From NCBI GenBank assembly GCA_015832175.1, contig WJXW01000017.1:434001-498000 (forward strand): a stretch of DNA of 64,000 nt, in the 5' to 3' direction. Of the stretch, positions 42,812 to 53,304 are shown one piece after another; the first letter of the stretch is position 1; every line of letters begins with the position of its first letter. The notes under the pieces are model-generated. The model had not been told where the DNA came from, ran no database searches, and saw nothing but the letters and a program-made list of their open reading frames with translations. Both the position numbers and the translations under genes were made by a program. This DNA comes from Paraphaeosphaeria minitans. Lineage: Eukaryota; Ascomycota; Dothideomycetes; Pleosporales; Didymosphaeriaceae.

Positions 42812-43901
42812 TGTGGCTGATGTGCAAGGAGAGTCTTCTTTGAAAAGGCGTGAGACGTGTAGACGACGTTGGGGTGGATCTACAAATGAAGCTATGGTGG
42901 GGCGTGAATGTACTCAGGTAGTCAACAGCATGCCAAGGATATGCTATCGATAAGGGCGTCCAGGCAAGAAACCATTCACGGAAAGCGCACGCGCGTCACG
43001 TTGACGGGGACGCGGACCTGGAAAGTCAGCTCCGCGCAACTTATCAACGAGTTTCATTGATTTGCATACACATTGCTAATCAGGCAGAGCTCCTCTATTC
43101 GTCTTGTTCTGGACATCTGTCTTTATCGATCTTAGCAGATGAGCTCGTGCGGTGGCTTCGTATTTGCTCACCGCCGTACCCGTATGCGGGTTTCAATAGA
43201 GAAAATAGAATCCTACTCTCAGCACAAAGGAATTCGGCTTCGCGAGAACCTGCCGCGTGCCTAGAAATTGCAAAGTATAGAACTGCTAGGAATGCGCATA
43301 GGTGCGGAGCTAGCTCGTTGCGTGCCAAGCTCAAACGGTTCCTGGTTTCAGTGGAGTGCCAACTGTGAAACATCGTCCTCCCGCGAAAGCTAAACGGCAG
43401 AAGAACAACATCACCTAACCTCGCCCTCGCCATTTGTATTCTTCCTCTATCGTTTTGTGAGCGCTGGTCGGTCGTCAGCAACAAAGTGAGCATTTCCAAG
43501 CAGCCATCAGCTGGTGGCTTGAGTCGAGCCCGGGTCCTTCAGCCAACAGCCTATAGTCCTCTAGCGCGCCCATCTCTCCTGCGACGGCCCGCCATTCGTG
43601 GCTGCAGATCAGTTGCCGGATCCCACCGCAGCGGTATCATAATCAAGACATCTGGCATTGTTACAAGGAAGCTGGTCTTCTACATTTGCCGACCCGAGCG
43701 AGCGTCGGACTGTATTTATTGAATCTTCGACGCCATATTGCTGCATGCGGTAGCACGCTTTCACATCGCCCGGCACCCCCTTTGAAGACCGCCTCACGAG
43801 GCCAGCCGCCTTTCCCCGCCGCTTACCACTGCGGGACTCACCCGGAATAGGCCTTCGAATCGTTCTTCTTTCGCGATAATATTTGATACTCTCTGTATAT
43901 A
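42812..43901. promoter_or_regulatory. Divergent region, CSN7 and copper ATPase
   Basis: 1.1 kb with no supported gene. The last 150 bp before the ATPase start are pyrimidine-rich. A TATATA lies directly against the start codon (tgTATATAATGG), too close to be a TATA box. No copper-regulator motif was identified with confidence. Confidence 0.4.
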
Positions 43902-46900
43902 ATGGCGCTCTCGGCAGCGCACGCGAGCGGCGCAACGGCGCACATGGCGACTACAACCCTCAAGGTCGGCGGCATGACCTGTGGCGCATGCACATCCTCG
44001 GTGGATTCGGGCTTCCAAGGCGTGGACGGAGTGGGCAGCGTGTCTGTCAGTCTGGTTATGGAGCGTGCGGTGGTGCAGCACGACCCGGAAATCATATCCG
44101 CAGACCAGGTGGCGGAAATAATAGAAGACCGAGGATTCGACGCCGAAGTCCTCTCGTCAGACGTCCCGCTGGCTGCGCCGGATGACTTTCTGAGCGATTC
44201 AGAAGACGAGGACGAAGGCGTAGAATCTTCGATCGCGACTACAACCTTGTCAGTGGAAGGCATGACATGCGGCGCGTGCACGTCGGCTGTGGAGGGTGCT
44301 TTCAAAGATGTTGCAGGTATCAAGAGCTTCAGCATATCACTACTCTCCGAGCGCGCCGTAATCGAACACGACACGAGTATAATATTGCCGGCAACGCTGG
44401 CTGAGACGATCGAGGATGCAGGTTTCGATGCGAAGGTGTTGGACACAGTGGCACAGGTATCGGAACGGCCACGGAGTAAAAAGGGCAAGAGGACCACGAC
44501 CTTGACGACGACAGTCGAAGTCGAAGGCATGACTTGTGGCGCTTGCACTTCGGCGATCGAAAACGGCTTCAAGGACTTAGAAGGTGTCTATCAGTTCAAC
44601 ATTAGCTTGCTCGCGAACCGTGCAGTGTTGCTACACGATCCGGCGAAGCTTACAGCAGAGCAGATAGTGGAGATTATTGAGGACCGAGGATTCGATGCCA
44701 GGGTGCTATCGTCCGCAGATGGAACCGTGCAACAAGGCTCAGCGAGCGACGGGCCCATCCATCTGAAGATTTACGGGCTACCAAACCAGAACGCAGCGGA
44801 GGAGCTGGAATCCCTGCTCCGAAAACGGCCTGGTGTCAAATCTGCGACAATCAACTACGGCACAGCGCGAGCAGTCATTCAGCGAGACGCCCACATCATT
44901 GGCCTGCGAGCTACGGTCGAAGCCATCGAAGCTGCGGGATACAACGCCATCGTTTCCGATTCTGATGACAACAATGCTCAGCTCGAATCACTCGCAAAAA
45001 CCAAGGAAATCATGGAATGGAAGCGAGCAGTCAAGATATCTGCTTGCTTCGCAGTGCCCGTCTTCCTGACGAGCATGCTGTTTCCCATGTTCCTACCTTT
45101 CCTCGACTACGGAAGCTTCCGCATCATGGCTGGTCTTTACCTCGGCGATGTGGTCTGTCTTGGTCTTACCATTCCTGTTCAATTTGGTATCGGCAAGCGT
45201 TTCTATGTTTCGGCATACAAGTCTCTCAGCCATGGCTCGCCTACCATGGATGTCTTGGTTGTTCTGGGAACTTCGGCCGCATTCTTTTTCAGCTGCGCCT
45301 CAATGCTTGTGTCTCTATTCATCCCGCCTCACTCAAAACCGACCACCTTGTTCGATACCAGCACCATGTTGATCACGTTCATCTCCATAGGTCGCTATCT
45401 CGAGAACAGTGCGAAGGGTCAAACATCAAAAGCGCTGTCCAGGCTTATGTCTTTGGCTCCGTCCATGGCTACCATATATGCTGACCCTATCGCAGCCGCT
45501 AAGGCTGCTGAGGGTTGGGATGTCGCTGAAGAGAAGAACTCCCGCCAATCCATGGACGGCAACGCTATTGAGGAGAAGGCCATTGCGACCGAACTCATCG
45601 AAGTTGGCGACGTGGTTATCCTCCGTCCTGGTGACAAGATTCCCGCCGACGGCACTGTCACCCATGGAGAGTCGTACGTGGACGAAAGCATGGTCACAGG
45701 TGAAGCGATGCCGATTCTCAAGAAGAAGGGCACTCTACTCGTGGCAGGTACCGTTAACGGCGCCGGACGGGTCGACTTCGTCGTCACTCGTGCGGGACGT
45801 GACACACAACTCAGTCAGATCGTGCGTCTTGTGCAGGAAGCTCAGACAAGTCGCGCTCCTATCCAACGGTTAGCCGATACCATCGCCGGATTTTTCGTAC
45901 CTATTATCATCACCCTCGGCCTGGCCACCTTCGTTGCCTGGATGGTCCTCAGCCACGTTCTTCCGTACCCACCAAAGGTCTTCCTCGACCATGCAAGCGG
46001 TGGCAAGCTCATGGTCTGCGTCAAACTTTGCATTGCTGTCATCGTTTTTGCCTGTCCCTGCGCCCTCGGCTTGGCGACACCTACCGCTGTCATGGTCGGC
46101 ACAGGTGTGGGCGCCGAGCAGGGTATTCTCGTCAAGGGTGGTGCTGCTCTGGAGACGGCCACCAAGGTCAACCATGTTGTTTTCGACAAAACTGGTACCC
46201 TTACCGCAGGAAAGATGAGCGTCTCCAAGGCCGACATCAAGGGCGAGTGGGGTACCGATGCAAAGCAGAACCTATGGTGGACGCTTATAGGTCTCGCTGA
46301 GATGGGCTCCGAGCATCCCATTGCAAAGGCTATCGTTGGGTCTGCGAAGGAGAACCTACGACTTGGTCCTGAAGGTCACCTCGATGGCTCTGTAGGTGAC
46401 TTCGAAGCCGTTGTTGGTAAAGGTATCGCTGCCAATGTCGAGGCTGCCTTGTCACGCGATCGTACCCGGTACCGTGTCTACATTGGAAACGCTGATTACC
46501 TACTGTCCGTGGGTGTCAATGTCCCTGACGTCGTCGACGAGCCTCTCACTCCCTCTGCTTCTCGATCCGCAAACCCCAGGGCAGGCACTCAAATGCGTTC
46601 TGCAGGTACCACAACGATCCACACGGCTATTGACAAGGACTACACTGGTACTCTGTCCCTCTCTGACACGATCAAGCCTTCCGCTCGTGCCGCTATTCTT
46701 GCTCTTCGTCGCCTGGGTATGACCGCCTCCATCGTCACTGGTGACACCTCATCGTCTGCACTCGTCGTCGCTGCCCAAGTTGGCATCGACCCTGAAGATG
46801 TACATGCCTCCGCCAAGCCCGCCGACAAGAAAGCTATCATCGCCGACCTCCAGTCCCGCGGCAAGGTAGTCGCCATGGTTGGCGACGGCATTAACGACTC

Positions 46901-47420
46901 GCCGGCCCTCGCATCAGCAGATATCGGTATCGCCCTCTCTACAGGCACGGATGTCGCCATGGAGGCCGCCTCGATCGTCCTCATGAGCACGACTAACCTC
47001 CTCGACATTCCTGCATCCCTCTGCCTTAGCAAAGCCATCTTCAGCCGTATCAAGTTGAACCTCGCATGGGCGTGCATGTACAACTTCGTCGGTCTGCCCT
47101 TCGCCATGGGTTTCTTCCTGCCTTGGGGTCTCAGTCTTCACCCGATGGCCGCAGGCGCAGCAATGGCTTGCTCTTCCGTGTCCGTGGTTTGCAGCTCGCT
47201 GCACCTGAGGTTCTGGAAGCGGCCTTCGTGGTTGAAGGTGTCCAAGTTGGACCCTGCCGCCGAAGTCCCCGAGAGCGAGAAGGAGGCGGAGAGGCTAGGG
47301 TTTGCGAAGTTGAGCCTGTTTAGCACGGCTGTCGAGTGGGTTAGGGAGACTATTGCGGCGAGGAAGAGGGGAAGGGAAGAGGCCGGGTACGTCCCATTGC
47401 AGAACTTGGCTGAGCATTGA
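43902..47420 (+). CDS. ccc2: Copper-transporting P1B-type ATPase (CCC2/ATP7-like)
   Basis: Single exon, 1172 aa. It pumps Cu(I) into the secretory pathway (Golgi) at the cost of ATP. Three heavy-metal-associated domains each carry GMTCGACTS (residues about 25-33, 120-128 and 210-218). A fourth domain-like stretch (residues about 285-350) lacks the CxxC. Eight membrane helices follow, with SPTMDVLVVLG, the actuator TGEAMP, the helix-6 metal motif ACPCALGLATP (about residue 718), the phosphorylation site DKTGTLTAGKM (about 763), the nucleotide motif SEHPIAKAI and the hinge GDGINDSPALASADIG. The absence of introns is notable in so long a gene. The downstream helix motifs YNFVG and MAAGAAMACSSVSVV complete the Cu+ selectivity set. 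Confidence 0.95.
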   Translation: MALSAAHASGATAHMATTTLKVGGMTCGACTSSVDSGFQGVDGVGSVSVSLVMERAVVQHDPEIISADQVAEIIEDRGFDAEVLSSDVPLAAPDDFLSDSEDEDEGVESSIATTTLSVEGMTCGACTSAVEGAFKDVAGIKSFSISLLSERAVIEHDTSIILPATLAETIEDAGFDAKVLDTVAQVSERPRSKKGKRTTTLTTTVEVEGMTCGACTSAIENGFKDLEGVYQFNISLLANRAVLLHDPAKLTAEQIVEIIEDRGFDARVLSSADGTVQQGSASDGPIHLKIYGLPNQNAAEELESLLRKRPGVKSATINYGTARAVIQRDAHIIGLRATVEAIEAAGYNAIVSDSDDNNAQLESLAKTKEIMEWKRAVKISACFAVPVFLTSMLFPMFLPFLDYGSFRIMAGLYLGDVVCLGLTIPVQFGIGKRFYVSAYKSLSHGSPTMDVLVVLGTSAAFFFSCASMLVSLFIPPHSKPTTLFDTSTMLITFISIGRYLENSAKGQTSKALSRLMSLAPSMATIYADPIAAAKAAEGWDVAEEKNSRQSMDGNAIEEKAIATELIEVGDVVILRPGDKIPADGTVTHGESYVDESMVTGEAMPILKKKGTLLVAGTVNGAGRVDFVVTRAGRDTQLSQIVRLVQEAQTSRAPIQRLADTIAGFFVPIIITLGLATFVAWMVLSHVLPYPPKVFLDHASGGKLMVCVKLCIAVIVFACPCALGLATPTAVMVGTGVGAEQGILVKGGAALETATKVNHVVFDKTGTLTAGKMSVSKADIKGEWGTDAKQNLWWTLIGLAEMGSEHPIAKAIVGSAKENLRLGPEGHLDGSVGDFEAVVGKGIAANVEAALSRDRTRYRVYIGNADYLLSVGVNVPDVVDEPLTPSASRSANPRAGTQMRSAGTTTIHTAIDKDYTGTLSLSDTIKPSARAAILALRRLGMTASIVTGDTSSSALVVAAQVGIDPEDVHASAKPADKKAIIADLQSRGKVVAMVGDGINDSPALASADIGIALSTGTDVAMEAASIVLMSTTNLLDIPASLCLSKAIFSRIKLNLAWACMYNFVGLPFAMGFFLPWGLSLHPMAAGAAMACSSVSVVCSSLHLRFWKRPSWLKVSKLDPAAEVPESEKEAERLGFAKLSLFSTAVEWVRETIAARKRGREEAGYVPLQNLAEH

Positions 47421-48440
47421 GGAGGTGGAGGTTGTACAAAGATGTATTGTCTTAGTGTGATGTTGTTCGATACCATAAGCACTTTGCTGCTATTTCTTTA
47501 CTACCTTGCTTGTTAGCTAAGCACCCACCGCACTGTATATATCTGTGCTTTTTCTTGAATACATTCCTGTCGCTATGACGCTGTATCGCTTCAAGATTGG
47601 AGGAAGCTTGTGAGTAGTTGCACTCTCTGCATGACGCGTGTGCCAAGATAACAGTGTCAATCGCGTCGCTATGCCCATGCGTTCCTCGAAAGCTTCGCGA
47701 TACCAGCTGGAAACCGTGGACTAAGGGCATTGCTGTCAACCTTCAGCCCCCACGTAAGCAAATCAGTCACTGTCGAATGACTCCAGGACTCCACTTCTGG
47801 CACCAATCAGCGGAACTGCGAAGGAACCAGCGAACGTCTGCGGAGGGTTACTTCAGCTCGAATAGAATATTAGCTTAGAAATGTGGCCACCGCACGTAAC
47901 ATTGTACTTACTCGAGCCCACATCGGCTTCTCCAGATGTTCCTCTTCGAAATCTTCCCTGCCTGCACCATGCCCTGCATAGCAGACAATGTATCCATTCC
48001 AGTCTTCTACCTTGAACACATATCAAGCCTCACACTAACAGAAGATCTCAGATGCCCAACTTGTGAGATGGGTGACCAGCACTGTGTTCTTCGAGCCATA
48101 ATCCACCTCCGTACAGTCTTGTCCAGAGCCAGTAGACGTGCCATTCTCCTGGAAGGCGCCCTTCACCACACGAGGGCAAGCACCATTAAAAAACCGAGGT
48201 GATGACTGAGAACAAACAAGATTAGGAATTAGATTATGTATCGATCGATCGTTGTACAACTCGCCTGCATGTAAATAAATTACGAGAAACGAAGATGGGG
48301 TATGCCGCTCAAAAGCGAATTGAAGCCACTCGAGATGGAACGCTCGCAATCCAACTGCAATGCTTCCAGGTGTCGAAAAGACCACTCCAGCCAGCTCAAA
48401 CCTCGTGATCGACCCTTTAAAGCGACCTCTTTGCGGTGCT
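47421..48440. other. Convergent intergenic region
   Basis: 1.0 kb between the copper ATPase stop and the Rab4-like stop. Only short, unrelated open frames; no repeat or RNA gene was recognised. Confidence 0.5.
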
Positions 48441-49385
48441 TCAACAGCATCCTTTCCGCCTCCCAGTACTTCCACTTAACCTGAAGACTTCTTCCCATTC
48501 TCTTAGTTGACCGCCGCCACCGCCGCCTCGTCTCCCACCTCTGCTCCTGATGCTCTCGTTCCCGTCGTCGACACCCCACCCTCCAATATCGCCATATTGA
48601 ATGCCGCTTTGTGGATCATCCGGATTGATCTCGCCCAGTTCAATTTTGGTGAGAATCATCCTTGCCAGCCGTTCAAACAGTTCGTCGACGTTCTCCCCCG
48701 AGAACGCAGACACTTCCACGGCAACCGGGATGCCGTTCTGCCCCGCCCAGCGGCTCGCCGTGTCGAAGGGAACTTCGCGGCCCTCGGGCGCAATAGTCGC
48801 CTTGGAGTGACTCAGCGCGGGTATCGTCGAGCGCGAGGAAACCGATGCGGCTGCGGAATCGAGGCTGTCGCTGTAACTGCTCGCATACGAGCTCCCTCCT
48901 ATGCGCCCTCCTCCTTCCTCAGCAACGTCCATCTTATTCCCCGCGAGTATCATGGTGCAATCCGGGCTCGCGAGCGCGCGTACATCCTCCATGTACGTCC
49001 TGAGCCCCTCGAAAGACCGCCAGCTTGAACAATCGTAGACGAGAATTGCGCCCGCTGCGCCGCGGTAGTAGGAGCGAGAGACGGAACGGAAGCGCTCTGT
49101 CCCCGCAGTATCCCAGAGTTGGAGCTTTATGCGCTTGCGCGTACCGCGGGAGGGATCGCGTGGGTGGATGTGCACGATTTTGGAGGCGAATTCCACGCCG
49201 ATGGTCTGCGAGGAGAGGATCTTCCAGGACGAATTAACGAAGCGGTGGAGCATGCATGACCTTTGTCTTCAATCAGCACCATCGTTGGGCATACCGGTAC
49301 ATGCAAGGAGAGGGGAAAGAGGGGAGACGTACTTGCCAGCACCGCTCGGCCCCAGTAGTATGATCTTTGCAAGGTAGTCATACAT
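48441..49385 (-). CDS. Rab4-like small GTPase with switch II Gln-to-Thr
   Basis: Exons 49385-49333 (53 nt) and 49260-48441, with a 72-bp intron, give 290 aa. The intron splits the P-loop Lys: GPSGAGKSC. Other G motifs are TIGVEF (switch I), WDTAGTERFRSV (switch II), AGNKMD (G4) and VSAFSGENV (G5). The closing GRRKGCC gives a double-cysteine prenylation site. SGIQYGD near the C-terminus is a Rab4 hallmark, and SYYRGAAGAILVYD is typical Rab. Rab4 controls early-endosome recycling. Two oddities: the catalytic Gln after DTAG is Thr (T72), and a Ser/Gly-rich insertion of about 60 residues lies between G4 and G5. Length exceeds the usual 210 aa because of this and a Gly-rich tail. Confidence 0.85.
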
Positions 49386-50877
49386 GCTACCCAGTTCCTG
49401 ACTCCTTTTAGCATGTTCCCGTCCTCACGTGTTTAACCCATACCTACTCTCGCCGTCTCCTCGCCGCTCCGACTGGATGCATTGCTTTCTTTCCGGGGCC
49501 GGCCCATGATGTCGGGACGCGAGGATGTCGCGCGGAGATACTGTGCAGGAGTACCTACCGTATAGCAATTGCAAAGGCGCAAAGACGCGTATTCGCGCTA
49601 AGAGATAAGGTACGCAGGCGAGGGCGACTGTTGCTGCGGTGCTGTGTTGTTCAAGGCTTGGCTGGTGTCTTATCGATGGCACCTAGCGAACCGCGGCTCA
49701 GGGTTCCCTTCTGGGTGGGGGTCGGGCGACGAGGCCTTCACGTGGGACTTAAGACGTCGGCATGGCAGTTAAATGTAGAGTTGTGAAGAGTTCCTGTAAT
49801 GTCACGAATAGATCTTGATGTTTTAAGGTTCTTGAGGGCCTCTTTCATGCAACAGAGGCTGAAACATGCTGTATCACACCACGACGAAGGTAGTAATTCA
49901 CTCTCTTTGAACATCCAAACAATGTTCATGTCGTCTAACTTGTTCAGCAACTTTCTAGAAACGTTTTGACAGATCATGACAGGGAGTGTGTGTGAGTAGA
50001 TGCGTCTGCTGGGGAATTCATACGCCAACCGAACGAAGAGTGTACTCCACAACACTCCACTTGGCATATTATACCTAATCGAGTTGCTTCACATACAAGA
50101 CAGAGCCTATCACGGAGTCCCAAGTCGCAGTACCCACATTGTGGTCTTCAAAGCTTTAGCTACGCCAGCAGCCGCGACATGCTGAATCACATCAAGGGAT
50201 TCAAACTTAACGCGAAGAACAGGTCTGTAGCGATGAAGATCACGATATCAAAAACCGAAATACTGTATCCATCCCACCGTTCCCATTATCGTAGCCTATC
50301 CAAAGGCAGTTCTAGGATCGGCTAGCGTGGCTTCAAGCCTCGGCCCAACGTCATCGCAAACCAGGGCACACGGCAACGCCGATCGCACACGACATAATTT
50401 CGGCCATTCCACACATTCTGGCACCGCCAACGAGCTGTGCCTCCCTCTGTCTAAGAAAGAATCTCGAACTCTGGCTTGCATTCCGCTGGCCATCATCTCG
50501 GTACTGCGAGTGCCTGGAAGCCGGCGAAACGCAGTCTCAAACACTCTGCGTCACTGCTACCGTGCTATGATCACACTTGTTGCCAAGGTTTGCGGCCACA
50601 CATGGTCGCATGCCGTCTGACGAAATCATTCAGTTCCTGCGTTAGTGGCGCACACGCCTGTGGCGTTGCTTATTTTCGATACCGTCACTCGCGTGCTCGC
50701 GTGTCTCTTGTTGCCTCCTCCTGCTGTCGTGTGTACACATACTATCTCTCTAGGATCACAATATACTCATACTTTCAATCGCCGTCTTCGAAGCTGATTC
50801 GTGGAAGCTAAACCGTCACACTGTCACTCTTACAGCTTTCTAGATCCCTTATTTCGCGCCTACCTCGCAAGGCGTCG
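49386..50877. other. 1.5-kb divergent region without a supported gene
   Basis: Upstream flanks of the Rab4-like and lipase genes. The open frames at 49738-50067 (minus) and 50296-50811 (both strands) are isolated and match no domain. Confidence 0.5.
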
Positions 50878-52485
50878 ATGCCGAGTATGACCTTTCTCGA
50901 CAAGATCAATCCTACCCCGTCGTTCCCTTCTTTCACGGGGCCGTATAAAGTTGGCTCGGTCGATGTAGAGATTCCAACAAGCCAACTGGAAAACTCAGGA
51001 CGATCGGACAGCCCGTCTACGAACTTGTCTACCGTGTCTTTTCGTGTGTTCTACCCAGCGCGACCAGAAAGTGATCAGAAAGGTGTCAGATGGATACCGA
51101 GCCCTCAGAAGGAGGTTGTGAGCTCTTACGCCAAGTTCCTGGGCGCGGGCAATGCAATGGCAGGCTTGTTTGCGTGAGTAGAGACAATCCAGGGAATAGG
51201 GTAGAGCCATGGCCTAACTTGGTGCAGAACGCTCCCGCAATTGTTGTACTTCGTAACGATTCCCGTTCATCACAACGCTGATGTCCTCGAGCCGCCGACC
51301 GACTCGAAACGATGGCCTGTAATGATGTTTTCACACGGTCTTGGAGGGTCACGCAACGCATATTCGCACATCTGCGGCTCGCTGGCGAGCCATGGCGTTG
51401 TAGTCGTTGCACCGGAGCACAGGGACGGAAGTTGTCCCGTTTCATTTGTGAATACCCCTGAAGAGAAGGAGAAGATCAAGAAGATAGAGTACAAGAAGGT
51501 ACCGCACCAAGCATCTACAGAGGTGTACGAGTCGCGAGACGAGCAGCTGCGCATACGTCTTTGGGAACTGGGTCTGATCCACGACGCCCTTCTTAAGATC
51601 GACAACCGGACACCGCTCAAGAACGTTGCGGAAGATCAGAAAAAGACGGGTGGGAAGGATATGCTCACCATGTTCTTCCAACTGCTAGACATCCATGAAC
51701 CGGGCAAAATCGCCTTCGCAGGCCACTCTTTCGGTGGGGCCACAATGGTTCAATACATCAAGTCTGTCTACTACCATAGCGCGACAGATGTCAAGTCCTA
51801 CCTCCCGCTCTATACTCCCGCAGAAGATTCAAGCATTGCTCGCCAAATCACCCCGCGGACACCCGTCATGCTCCTCGACCTCTGGACGCTTCCAATCCAG
51901 AGTCCGGCAACATCTTGGTTGCGCAACAAGCCCATGCCATGCTACCACTCGCCTACCGGTGGCTCAAACCTGCTCTCCATTCTCTCCGAGGCGTTCTACA
52001 AATGGTCGTCAAACTTGAACGACACGAAGCGCATTGTTTCCAAGCCTACCAATCCATCCGCCCAGTACCCCAACCAACCAGGCCCGCACATCTTCTACCC
52101 CATTGCCTCGGCGCATCTGTCGCAGTCCGATTTTGGTGTTTTGTTCCCCTGGGTTACAACGAAAGTCTTCGGTGCGAAGGAACCGGATCGCGTGCTTCGC
52201 CTCAACGCGCGCGCGATGCTGCAAGTTATGCGCAATGCTGAGATACAGGTTGCTGCGACTAGCAAAGAGGACCTCGAGCTACAAGATGTGGAGGGACTGG
52301 ACAAGGGCGCCCCGCAAGACGAGAAGATCCTGAGCCGTGCTGAGGATTCTGTGAGAGGCTGGATCAGTCTCGGCACTGAGCTGTATGGAGATAAGAGCGA
52401 TGTCGAAAAGGGCCCTGGAGAAGCCATGGTCGAGGGAGAGGCTTTGGGACAGGTAGTCAGTAACGAGCAGAGATCGATGATTTGA
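50878..52485 (+). CDS. PAF-acetylhydrolase-like lipase/esterase
   Basis: Exons 50878-51173 and 51228-52485, with a 54-bp intron, give 517 aa; the ATG three codons downstream (MTFLDK) is an alternative start. It belongs to the plasma-type platelet-activating-factor acetylhydrolase family (alpha/beta hydrolase). Family signs are the N-terminal YKVGSVDVEIP with SFRVFYPARP, WPVMMFSHGLGGSRNAYS, VVVVAPEHRDGS, and the nucleophile elbow AGHSFGGATMVQ with GxSxG. The substrates are oxidised or short-chain phospholipids. No signal peptide is seen, so it is intracellular. The C-terminal 60 residues are acidic and probably disordered. Confidence 0.85.
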
Positions 52486-53304
52486 GGGACCATTTCGAGC
52501 GTTTGCTGGTCAATTTCGCTGCCTGTATAAGCACCTGGCATGGCGTATCTTTCGGGTCTGCATGGTTCGGCGTTTGTCATGAGTTAACACCACTAGGTAA
52601 ATATAGATGAGCCACGATTGATACACGATTTACGATTTTAGATCGTAATTTTAGATGCAAGGCCTTTTCGCGAAGTCAGTAGGTACTGGGCAGGTGGGAG
52701 AACCGTTGGCAGATGCGATAGGCGTCTGTCACAAAGTCAGCAGACCAGTCTCGATGAGCCTTCCCGCCGCCTTCGCTCCACAGTTTTTGACAAAAGCGAT
52801 GTTGCGCTCAAAGCGCGTTGGTGGTCCGTGCGCTGGTGCGTTGATGGTCCTCCTACAACGAGACAGCGACATCGACGGCTCGCTTTCTCGGCCTGTATGA
52901 ACTGCTGCCCGACGAATGCTCAATTTCTGCCTCTATGGTTACTCTGGTATCGTAGACCACTACTTCATTACCCCATCATCGATTGCCTCTACATCAGCGA
53001 GCTGCAAGTTCAGCCAATAGCAACAACTCCCTCGCGATTGCAGCTGGTAACCTGACATTCGACCTACACCCCTAGGTACCACACAAACCTGTCGCATTGG
53101 CCCATACTTCATGCTCCGGAACTAAAAGGTACATTTTCTGCGACCTGGGGCGTGCGGCCACTCTGTCCTTGAGGTCGAGCTAGCTGGGAAAGTGCCGGTG
53201 TGACTACCTCCAAACGAACTTCCGGCGACACCGGAGCAACATACCTAGTCTCTCCTCACAGCGATCGGTCCCTCCTTACCAATCCTAATTCAACACCTAC
53301 AACT
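52486..53304. other. Intergenic region
   Basis: 0.8 kb between the lipase stop and the SRA-YDG gene start. The frame continuing upstream of the chosen SRA start (to 53200) is low-complexity Thr/Ser sequence. Confidence 0.5.

Noticed and set aside
49738..50067. 109-codon minus-strand frame upstream of the Rab4-like gene
   Set aside because: Isolated, without a recognisable domain, conserved-looking splice partners or a convincing start context.
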